This document shows, piece after piece, positions 17,444 through 23,322 of a stretch of DNA of 44,157 bases (positions are counted from its first letter, which is position 1; each line of letters starts with the position of its first letter). The translations under genes and the position numbers were made by a program. The stretch lies in the NCBI GenBank assembly GCA_934316925.1, contig CAKREC010000015.1:1-44157 (forward strand), given 5' to 3'. The notes under the pieces were generated by a model, which made no database searches, was not told the DNA's origin, and saw nothing but the letters and a program-made list of their open reading frames with translations. Source of the DNA: an uncultured Eubacterium sp. (GTDB lineage: Bacteria > Bacillota > Clostridia > Lachnospirales > Lachnospiraceae).

Positions 17444-17526
17444 TGCGGAGTATGGGACTTGAACCCACACGCCCTACGAGCACATGATCCTTAGTCATGC
17501 CTGTCTGCCAATTCCAGCAACTCCGC
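17444..17526 (-). tRNA. tRNA-Leu, anticodon AAG
   Basis: On the minus strand GCGGAGT (17526-17520) pairs with ACTCCGC (17451-17445), followed by discriminator A73 (17444). The long variable arm and the D-loop pattern are those of tRNA-Leu. The anticodon stem CATGA/TCATG encloses CTAAGGA, so the anticodon is AAG (plus-strand 17490-17492). CCA is not encoded. A wobble A34 suggests conversion to inosine. Confidence 0.9.
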
Positions 17527-17560
17527 TTATTAAATTTGCCGGCTTCCGTCAGCAAAAATA

Positions 17561-17589
17561 ATTTTATCAAAGTTTCTGGTAATTGTCAA
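17561..17589 (-). promoter_or_regulatory. Promoter of tRNA-Leu
   Basis: Minus strand TTGACA (17584-17589), a 17-base spacer and TAAAAT (17561-17566). It lies just downstream of the carboxypeptidase stop codon. Confidence 0.8.
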
Positions 17590-17598
17590 GCATTTCTT

Positions 17599-19287
17599 TT
17601 AGTCTTTTTTATACTCGGTCATAAACCACATCAATAATTTTTTGTTTTTCTTGCGGATAGTTTTGTATTCACTGTGCGGAAGCGGGCAGACGGAGGTTCC
17701 CGTTTCTACCGTGACGCTGACGATTCCCTTTTTGTAGACCAGCCAGTCGGCAAAGCCCCCGGCCGCATCTGTACTTGAGCTTTTCGGCATCAACGTATAT
17801 TTGGTAAAGGAATGAACTTTATTTGCCATCGCCTCCAATTGCTTGTGCAGTTTATCTTCCACATTGAAGTCCCAATATACGATGCTGCCTGTCGAATGCA
17901 GATTCATCACCGCCTGTGGGTTTACCTGGTTGATAAATGCCATAAGCGCTTTCGTCTCTTTTTCACTTCCCGCCTTTTTTCCGGAATAACGCATGTAATC
18001 CGGTTTTCTGTGTTTTCCCTTGCGGAATCCAGCCGGAAAATTGTCATTGAGGTTGACACCGCGGGCATTTGCTTTCCATTCCTCATTGTGTTTCAATTTT
18101 TTAACGCGTTTGCGAAACTTCTTATCGGAAATCTTTTTATATCCATACTGGGAGATCGTAACTCCATCCGGATTGTCCATTGGAATGATATAAACACAGG
18201 TGTCCTTAAGCCGATCCTGATAGTCGCTGTATGACCGCATCAGTTCTTCTGTCTGACGCATAAGAACCTGCGTATTTTTCCATTCTCTGGCATGGATCGC
18301 TGCATTGATCACAAGTCGTCTCGTAGCAGATTCGCTGCCCACCCGCAGGCACCAGATCTGCCTGTTGTCATACGTTGTCCCAAGCGTTGAAAGATGGATC
18401 TTTCCACTGTATCTTTTCGTCAACTTGTGGCAATCTCTGGTAAGATCTTCGTAATCATAGCATGGATTCTTGCTGCTCACGATCCAAGGCTCTTTTTTCA
18501 CCGTGATCCGGATCTTAACCTGATTTTTTTCAGAGTCTTTCACCTTGATCAAAAGGGTTGTCGTGCCCTTCTTCACGCCTGTGATCTTTCCTTTTTTGTT
18601 GATGGTAGCTTTTTTTTCGTTAGAAAAAGAAAATTGGAGTTTCTTATATGCGTAATTAAACCGCACCGTTTGACTGCGGCGTTCACACACCGTCACTTTC
18701 TTTACCGATGCTGTCAAACACTCTCTGAAATTGATATATATATACTGCACACTTCCGGTACTTTTCGATGTTGCCTTTACGACTGTCTGCAACGTCTGCC
18801 CCGGCTGAGTTTTTTTACACTTTACAACACCTTTTGCCGAAACAACTACCTTCTTCTCTTTTACTTCTTTTTTGTTTTTTCCACCATATATTTCAAACGT
18901 AGACGGCTCCGACATTACCAGTGTTACCGTGTCCGTTGTATAGGATTCCAACTGATATACTTTTTTCCCTTTGACCTTGCGGTAAGAAATCCCCTTCTGT
19001 CCACCTTTCTGGTACTTGACTCCCTCATTTAAAAGTCGGTAACCGGTCTGCTCTTTTTGCGGGGTTTCCGTCGGTTTTATCGTAGGTGTCGGAGTTGCTG
19101 TTGGTTCTGCCGTTGGTTCCAGTGTTGGTGACGGAGCAGCCGATGGAGTTGCCGATGGTGTAGCTGACGGCTCAACACCCGGTGGCGTTACCGTTGCCGC
19201 TGTTGTTTCTTCTCCGTGGTATCCACTGATCAACAAACTGCCGATCACCAAAAATATAATCTTTTTCATCCGTCTTTTATGCTTCAT
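17599..19287 (-). CDS. Secreted M14 family zinc carboxypeptidase with bacterial Ig-like domain
   Basis: This 562-residue protein has a signal peptide (about 1-31), a Thr/Pro/Ala-rich linker (33-76), a Lys-rich region ending in a BIG2-like Ig fold (about 192-263) and a C-terminal M14 domain (about 275-560). The zinc ligands are H332 and E335 (IHAREW) and H464 (NLHSTG); the catalytic Glu is E529 (TVETGTS). NPDG (372-375) and the RGVNLNDNFP block are typical of the family. In Firmicutes such enzymes often cut peptidoglycan stem peptides, which fits the neighbouring amidase; the substrate is inferred. The SD (AAGGA) is about 14 bases from the ATG, so the start is less certain. Confidence 0.85.
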   Translation of the reverse strand: MKHKRRMKKIIFLVIGSLLISGYHGEETTAATVTPPGVEPSATPSATPSAAPSPTLEPTAEPTATPTPTIKPTETPQKEQTGYRLLNEGVKYQKGGQKGISYRKVKGKKVYQLESYTTDTVTLVMSEPSTFEIYGGKNKKEVKEKKVVVSAKGVVKCKKTQPGQTLQTVVKATSKSTGSVQYIYINFRECLTASVKKVTVCERRSQTVRFNYAYKKLQFSFSNEKKATINKKGKITGVKKGTTTLLIKVKDSEKNQVKIRITVKKEPWIVSSKNPCYDYEDLTRDCHKLTKRYSGKIHLSTLGTTYDNRQIWCLRVGSESATRRLVINAAIHAREWKNTQVLMRQTEELMRSYSDYQDRLKDTCVYIIPMDNPDGVTISQYGYKKISDKKFRKRVKKLKHNEEWKANARGVNLNDNFPAGFRKGKHRKPDYMRYSGKKAGSEKETKALMAFINQVNPQAVMNLHSTGSIVYWDFNVEDKLHKQLEAMANKVHSFTKYTLMPKSSSTDAAGGFADWLVYKKGIVSVTVETGTSVCPLPHSEYKTIRKKNKKLLMWFMTEYKKD

Positions 19288-19317
19288 TATCCCATAGTTT
19301 CCTTTTTTCAGAATAAA

Positions 19318-19347
19318 CAGGGATACCCATATACATGAGTACCCCTG
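19318..19347 (-). terminator. Probable terminator after rplT
   Basis: On the minus strand CAGGGGTAC pairs with GTATCCCTG (one G-U pair) around a 12-base loop, followed by TTTATT. It lies 21 bases after the rplT stop. Confidence 0.55.
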
Positions 19348-19367
19348 TGAAAATTTGCTTATTAAAA

Positions 19368-19724
19368 TTAAGCTAATTTGCTCTTAGCAACTTCTACTAA
19401 CTGAGCGAATCCTTCTGGATCGCTGATAGCCATCTCAGAAAGCATTTTACGGTTTACGTTTACTTCAGCCAATTTCAAGCCATACATGAACTTGCTGTAA
19501 GAAAGTCCGTTGATACGAGCTGCAGCGTTGATACGAGCAATCCATAACTGTCTGAACTGTCTTTTTCTCTGTTTTCTACCTGTATAAGACTCTTCCAAAG
19601 CACGCATAACAGACTGTTTTGCAACACGATACTGTTTGCTTCTAGCTCCTCTGTAGCCCTTTGCTAATTTCAATACTCTTTTATGTTTTTTCTTTGCGTT
19701 CATTCCGCCTTTAATTCTAGCCAT
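19368..19724 (-). CDS. rplT: 50S ribosomal protein L20
   Basis: This 118-residue protein is a full-length L20 ([19 protein letters not shown], then [20 protein letters not shown]), a primary 23S rRNA binder needed for early 50S assembly. It is the last gene of the infC-rpmI-rplT operon. In Firmicutes L20 also represses this operon by acting on the leader RNA, and a matching leader is seen at 20518-20700. AGGAGGG lies upstream of the start. Confidence 0.97.
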   Translation of the reverse strand: MARIKGGMNAKKKHKRVLKLAKGYRGARSKQYRVAKQSVMRALEESYTGRKQRKRQFRQLWIARINAAARINGLSYSKFMYGLKLAEVNVNRKMLSEMAISDPEGFAQLVEVAKSKLA

Positions 19725-19749
19725 GTGTCAATTCCCTCCTTACATGCCA

Positions 19750-19953
19750 TTATTTGTATGGCATAATCTTCTTCATTGTCTTTACATTTGTTTCATCTAC
19801 TAATGCAGATTTTCTCAGGTTTCTTTTTCTCTTTGTTGTTTTCTTAGTCAAAATGTGGCTTTTGTTTGCCTTATTTCTCTTTAATTTACCAGTTCCTGTT
19901 ACTTTGAAGCGCTTAGCAGCAGCTCTTTTGGTTTTCATTTTCTGATTTGCCAT
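19750..19953 (-). CDS. rpmI: 50S ribosomal protein L35
   Basis: This 67-residue, strongly basic protein matches L35 ([22 protein letters not shown]), two residues longer than usual at the N-terminus (MANQ). It lies between infC and rplT in the standard order. The start has GGAGG nine bases upstream. Confidence 0.97.
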   Translation of the reverse strand: MANQKMKTKRAAAKRFKVTGTGKLKRNKANKSHILTKKTTKRKRNLRKSALVDETNVKTMKKIMPYK

Positions 19954-19971
19954 AGTTAATTTCCTCCGTTA

Positions 19972-20478
19972 TTATTTCGTGGCTGATAAAAACATTACCA
20001 TACTTCTTCCTTCCATCTTGGCAGGTTTGTCAACAACTGCAACATCCTTAAGCTGTGCAAAGAAAGAATCCAAAATTTCTTTTCCCACGTCTCTGTGTGC
20101 CATCTCACGGCCACGGAAGCGAAGTGAAACCTTAATCTTGTTTCCTTTTTCCAGAAATTTCTTTGCTTGATTCACTTTCGTGTTCAAGTCGTTGGTATCA
20201 ATGTTTGGAGACAAACGAATCTCTTTTGTCTCGATGGTTCTCTGTTTTTTCTTTGCTTCTTTTGCTTTACGAGTCTGTTCGTAACGATACTTACCATAGT
20301 CTACAATCTTGCAAACCGGTGGCTTCGCATTCGGAGAAATCTTTACAAGATCAAGTCCTGCATCCTTTGCTTTGAAGTATGCTTCTTTGGAAGACATAAC
20401 GCCAATCTGTTCTCCGTCCGGTCCGATCACGCGAACTTCTTTGTCACGAATCTGCTCGTTAATCATTAAATCGCTTAT
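19972..20478 (-). CDS. infC: Translation initiation factor IF-3, probable AUA start codon
   Basis: IF-3 binds the 30S subunit and checks start-codon pairing. The protein has the full IF-3 N and C domains (NEQIRDKEVRVIG, PPVCKIVDYGKYRYEQ, VSLRFRGREMAH). The first in-frame ATG (20466) is 21 bases from the only SD, AGGAGG at 20488-20493, which is too far. The codon nine bases from that SD is ATA (20478-20476), giving the N-terminus (M)SDLMINEQ and 168 residues. An in-frame TAA lies three codons upstream of the ATA. infC genes are known to use rare AUU-type starts so that IF-3 limits its own synthesis, so an AUA start is plausible. Confidence 0.85.
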   Translation of the reverse strand: MSDLMINEQIRDKEVRVIGPDGEQIGVMSSKEAYFKAKDAGLDLVKISPNAKPPVCKIVDYGKYRYEQTRKAKEAKKKQRTIETKEIRLSPNIDTNDLNTKVNQAKKFLEKGNKIKVSLRFRGREMAHRDVGKEILDSFFAQLKDVAVVDKPAKMEGRSMVMFLSATK

Positions 20479-20517
20479 TGTTCTTTACCTCCTGACAGAA
20501 TTTCTACGATTTTGCAT

Positions 20518-20700
20518 AAAAAAAGTAGATAACTGCTTCTAAAAGCCCGCTATCCACATCAAAAATTCCCATAAAAATTTGTCTGATAAAAGGGTTGAAA
20601 CCACTGACGCGTGATAGCCAGCGACTATGCGACAGGGTGAGAGTGGATAACTCTGCTTTTTAACACCTCTGATAGGTTATCACAAAATTGGTGGGAAGTC
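20518..20700 (-). promoter_or_regulatory. L20-type leader with terminator/antiterminator for infC-rpmI-rplT
   Basis: The leader ends in an intrinsic terminator: GTGGATAG (20557-20550) pairs with TTATCTAC (20532-20525), with an inner GCTT/AAGC stem, followed by seven T (20524-20518). An upstream segment GTTATCCAC (20651-20643) can pair with the 5' arm of this terminator (GTGGATAGC), forming a competing antiterminator. This agrees with L20-controlled attenuation known in Firmicutes. Assignment to that leader class rests on gene context and the exclusive pairing. Confidence 0.75.
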
Positions 20701-20702
20701 AA
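20674..20702 (-). promoter_or_regulatory. Possible promoter of the infC operon
   Basis: Minus strand TTGACT (20697-20702) with TAACCT after 17 bases, or GATAAC after 15. The -35 is good and the -10 weak. Confidence 0.4.
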
Positions 20703-20737
20703 GATAGTTTTTGCTACAGTTTTTGCTGGCATTTTTT

Positions 20738-20972
20738 ACTGTTCTCATAATTGATTAAGAAAAGTTTGCGTTTCGTGGGCGCTGGCGCGTGTGAGTGCTT
20801 TCGCACTCTATCCCACTCATCCGCAATGCTTTTCTTATTCAATTGCTGAAATACTAAAATTGGCAGGAAAAACTGGGGCAAGAACGACCTTTTCTAGTTC
20901 TGCTTTTGTCTGGGCTTGAAAAAGGAAACTTGAAGCATTGGTCTTGTAGCAAGTGTTTTGTTCCCTGGTTTT
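20738..20972. repeat. Tandem 235-bp hairpin repeat, unit A
   Basis: The unit starts ACTGTTCTC and holds a 96-base interrupted hairpin (20749-20844). AATTGATTAAGAAAAG pairs with CTTTTCTTATTCAATT except for one T-T. Inside are TGCG/CGCA, GTGGG/CCCAC, a 13-base one-sided loop (CGCTGGCGCGTGT) and GAGTGC/GCACTC closed by TTTC (GAAA on the minus strand). A spacer of about 130 bases follows, containing a small AGAAC/GTTCT hairpin. A degenerate partial spacer precedes the unit (about 20708-20737). Confidence 0.9.
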
Positions 20973-21207
20973 ACTGTTCTCGAAATTGATTAAGAAAAGT
21001 TTGCGGCTCGTGGGCGCTGGCGCGTGTGAGTGCTGCCGCACTCCATCCCACTCATCCGCAATGCTTTTCTTATTCAATTGCTGAAATACTAAAATTAGCA
21101 GTAAATACTGGGGCAAGAACGACCTTTTCTAGTTCTGCTTTTGTCTGGGCTTGAAAAAGGAAACTTAAAGTGTTGGTCTTGTGGCAAGTGTTTTGTTCCC
21201 TGGTTTT
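20973..21207. repeat. Tandem 235-bp hairpin repeat, unit B
   Basis: It has exactly the same length as unit A and about 94% identity by my count. The hairpin is 20984-21079. Inside the hairpin, differences from unit A fall only in unpaired parts (internal TTTC to GCTC, apical TTTC to TGCC, TAT to CAT); all paired strands are unchanged. Confidence 0.9.
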
Positions 21208-21442
21208 ACTGTTCTCGAAATTGATTAGGAAAAGTTTGCGTTTCGTGGGCGCTGGCGCGTGTGAGTGCTTTCGCACTCAATCCCACTCATCCGCAATTCT
21301 TTTCTTATTCAATTTGGGAAACTCTAAAAATTAGCAGTAAATACTGGGGCAAGATTATCTTTTCTAGTTTGATTTTTTAGCTAGCAAAAAAAAACTTGAA
21401 GTATTAAGCTTGTAACAATAATTTTGTTGCCTTTTTCGATTC
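21208..21442. repeat. Tandem 235-bp hairpin repeat, unit C
   Basis: The hairpin is 21219-21314, with the same stems as units A and B. The one stem change (A to G in GATTAGG) leaves a G-T pair. The spacer after about 21350 is clearly diverged from A and B but still alignable (TTTCTAGTT, AAACTTGAAG, CTTGTA, TTTTGTT). Confidence 0.85.
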
Positions 21443-21550
21443 TAGTGATTAGGATGCAGAAAATTTTTGTTGCCGCGCGGGATTGAGTGCATTGCACTCA
21501 CATGCGCTAACGCCCGCAAGGCTCAAACTTTTCTGCTCCATCCTTGAAAG
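21443..21550. repeat. Diverged hairpin unit D with inverted hairpin body
   Basis: AGGAT-GCAGAAAA (21451-21463) pairs with TTTTCTGC (21529-21536), a TCC bulge and ATCCT (21540-21544). Inside are GCC/GGC, GCGGG/CCCGC and GAGTGC/GCACTC with loop ATT. The one-sided loop (ACATGCGCTAACG) lies on the right, whereas in A-C it lies on the left. The reverse complement of the body aligns with A-C. No gene is seen in 20700-21600. Confidence 0.85.
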
Positions 21551-21572
21551 ATCCCTGCTTTTCGACTACAAT
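21544..21572 (+). promoter_or_regulatory. Promoter of the GNAT gene, abutting hairpin D
   Basis: Plus strand TTGAAA (21544-21549), a 17-base spacer and TACAAT (21567-21572). The -35 begins at the last base of the hairpin D outer stem. Confidence 0.65.
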
Positions 21573-21613
21573 ACATTTATTACAAATGCTATGTTATATT
21601 TGAGGTGATTTTA

Positions 21614-22174
21614 ATGACGATTGAACGGGTTACAGAAAACGATGTGGAAGAACTTTTGCAGATCTATGCTCCTTATATTGAAGAAACAGCGATCACTTTT
21701 GAGTATGAGGTTCCCTCTGTCACGGATTTCCGACAAAGGATTGCATCGATCAGCAGCAAGTATCCCTATCTGAAAGCGGTCGAGAACGGGCAGATCTTAG
21801 GGTATGCCTATGCCGGCTGTTTCAAAGACCGGAGTGCTTATGACTGGTCTGTTGAGTCTACGGTATATGTAAGAAGAGACTGCCGGAAAAGTGGAATCGG
21901 GAAAGCTTTATATACAAGTCTGGAAAGCGCTCTTCAATCTATGGAAATTTTGAACATGAACGCATGTATCGCCTGCCCGATTGAAAAAAGCAAATATCTG
22001 ACCGACGACAGCATCCGTTTTCACGAGGCTCTTGGTTTTTCTGAGGTTGGCCGTTTTCACAAAAGTGGCTGCAAATTCGGTGAATGGTTTGACATGATCT
22101 GGATGGAAAAATTGATCGGCACACATGAAAACGATCCTGCAGCTGTTGCATTTGGGAGGTACCGTTTGAAATGA
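21614..22174 (+). CDS. GNAT N-acetyltransferase, phosphinothricin acetyltransferase-like
   Basis: This 186-residue GNAT-fold enzyme should move an acetyl group from acetyl-CoA to an amine. The N-terminal pattern IYAPYIEETAITFEYEVPS, the acetyl-CoA loop RRDCRKSGIGKALY (motif A) and the C-terminal FHEALGFSEVGRF block match the phosphinothricin/methionine-sulfoximine acetyltransferase group. The natural substrate may be an amino acid analogue; it cannot be told. The start is the ATG at 21614, with GAGGTGA upstream; a GTG three codons earlier overlaps the SD. Its stop overlaps the start of the next gene by four bases (ATGA). Confidence 0.85.
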   Translation: MTIERVTENDVEELLQIYAPYIEETAITFEYEVPSVTDFRQRIASISSKYPYLKAVENGQILGYAYAGCFKDRSAYDWSVESTVYVRRDCRKSGIGKALYTSLESALQSMEILNMNACIACPIEKSKYLTDDSIRFHEALGFSEVGRFHKSGCKFGEWFDMIWMEKLIGTHENDPAAVAFGRYRLK

Positions 22175-22614
22175 CCCAGACCGACCGAATCTTTTACTAT
22201 ATCGGGCTTGTGATCCTGGGTGGTTTTCTTATTGTCGCCATCTTGCAGGCAACCGGTATTTTTGTTCCAACTGCATTGGGGTTTCCCTGTGCATTCCGCA
22301 GTGTGACCGGACTGTACTGTCCCGGCTGTGGAGGAACACATGCCGTCTGCTCCTTTGCTTCCGGCCATCTGTTCAAAAGTTTTACAGAACATCCATTTGT
22401 ACCTTATGTTGGGATTGGTTGCCTTTTATATGTCATCTGGAACACGCTGGCAGTCATATTTGCTCGCGTGGCAACAAAGCAAAAAGAAGGAGCCGCAGCC
22501 AGACAGCCACGTCTCCTTCCTTATATGCATTTTCACTTTTGGTATATCTACCTCGGACTCACTATTCTTCTTTTCCAGTGGATCATAAAAAATATTTTAA
22601 TAATATGGGCTTAA
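22171..22614 (+). CDS. DUF2752 family membrane protein
   Basis: This 147-residue protein has about three membrane spans and the DUF2752 signature CPGCGGTHAVCSF near residue 50, followed by HPFVPY. The function of the family is not known. It is translationally coupled to the GNAT gene by an ATGA overlap. Its 3' end overlaps the convergent gene at 22597-23043 by 18 bases, with no room for a terminator outside the coding sequence. Confidence 0.8.
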   Translation: MTQTDRIFYYIGLVILGGFLIVAILQATGIFVPTALGFPCAFRSVTGLYCPGCGGTHAVCSFASGHLFKSFTEHPFVPYVGIGCLLYVIWNTLAVIFARVATKQKEGAAARQPRLLPYMHFHFWYIYLGLTILLFQWIIKNILIIWA

Positions 22615-23043
22615 ATCCACTTTAAAGAACTGCTGGAGCCACTCCATCACCTGGGTCTGATCATTTGGATCGATCTTCGTGATGGTATTCAAAGCATCCG
22701 GCGTAATGGCTGACCAGTTGATCACCATTGCCAATGTAACGATAACAAATCCACTGATCACAACTCCGATGATTCCCATAATAAGACCAAAGATACCCAT
22801 GATCCGCACATTTTTGTCCTCTGCACCAATAATACAGATCAGTCCAAAAATCGTGCCAATAATACCGGGGATGATCGCAAATCCATATATCCAGCAGCAC
22901 AAGATCGACAAACCACTTAAGATCAGGGAAGCGATCGCCAACCCCATATGTTTTTTCTTCTGCTTTGGTGCTGGCGCCATCACAGGAGTCTGTTGGGTCT
23001 GCGGATCCTGTTCTATATTCTGTTCAAATCGATTCTCTTCCAT
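22597..23043 (-). CDS. Small membrane protein, DUF4190-like
   Basis: This 148-residue protein has a polar Gln/Pro-rich N-terminus (about 1-30) and then three hydrophobic segments in the region 32-113, with the Gly-rich alternation seen in DUF4190-type membrane proteins. The C-terminal 35 residues are soluble. Function is unknown. It is the last of three genes behind thrS, 21 bases after the 85-residue protein, which it resembles in layout. GGAGGAAG lies upstream of the ATG. Confidence 0.7.
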   Translation of the reverse strand: MEENRFEQNIEQDPQTQQTPVMAPAPKQKKKHMGLAIASLILSGLSILCCWIYGFAIIPGIIGTIFGLICIIGAEDKNVRIMGIFGLIMGIIGVVISGFVIVTLAMVINWSAITPDALNTITKIDPNDQTQVMEWLQQFFKVDLSPYY

Positions 23044-23064
23044 TTCTTCCTCCTTGACTGACTC

Positions 23065-23322
23065 TTAGATTACTTTCGAATACAACAAAATGCGTACTAC
23101 CGCAATGGCAATAGCAAACGCCATACCGGTAGCGCCCACTACGATACCGGCAATTCCGGCATCACGCTGATTTTCATTCTTTTCTCGAATCGCAAGCACA
23201 CCAAGAATTACAGCAGCAGCACCAAGGATAAAAGAAATATACCAGGAACAGCAACATACTACGGACAAAATGGATACTACCAAAGAGGCAATCGCCTTCA
23301 TGTTTGTCTGATTATTTTGCAT
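23065..23322 (-). CDS. Small membrane protein, DUF4190-like
   Basis: This 85-residue protein has two or three hydrophobic segments with a CCCS patch near residue 23 and a polar loop REKNENQRD. The pattern is that of small DUF4190-like proteins. Its ATG lies inside the end of thrS (11-base overlap), so it is read from the same mRNA and probably translationally coupled. Function is unknown. Confidence 0.7.
   Translation of the reverse strand: MQNNQTNMKAIASLVVSILSVVCCCSWYISFILGAAAVILGVLAIREKNENQRDAGIAGIVVGATGMAFAIAIAVVRILLYSKVI

Noticed and set aside
18394..19032. 212-codon plus-strand frame opposite the M14 carboxypeptidase gene
   Set aside because: Lys-rich repeats of the real gene read as Phe/Leu on the other strand, which keeps the frame open; no initiation signals.
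20464..20466. ATG as the start of infC
   Set aside because: It is 21 bases from the only SD; the ATA at 20478-20476 is at the normal distance.
20835..21276. Two similar minus-strand frames (93 and 68 codons, sharing HSHAPAPT...LFLINFENSKTREQNTC) in the tandem repeats
   Set aside because: They are the same repeat read twice and begin inside the hairpin. The differences between copies are all amino-acid-changing, there is no SD, and the frame is lost in unit C. They fit a repeat with a chance open frame.
20738..21550. CRISPR array
   Set aside because: The units are 235 bp with conserved spacers, not short repeats with unique spacers, and no cas gene is near.
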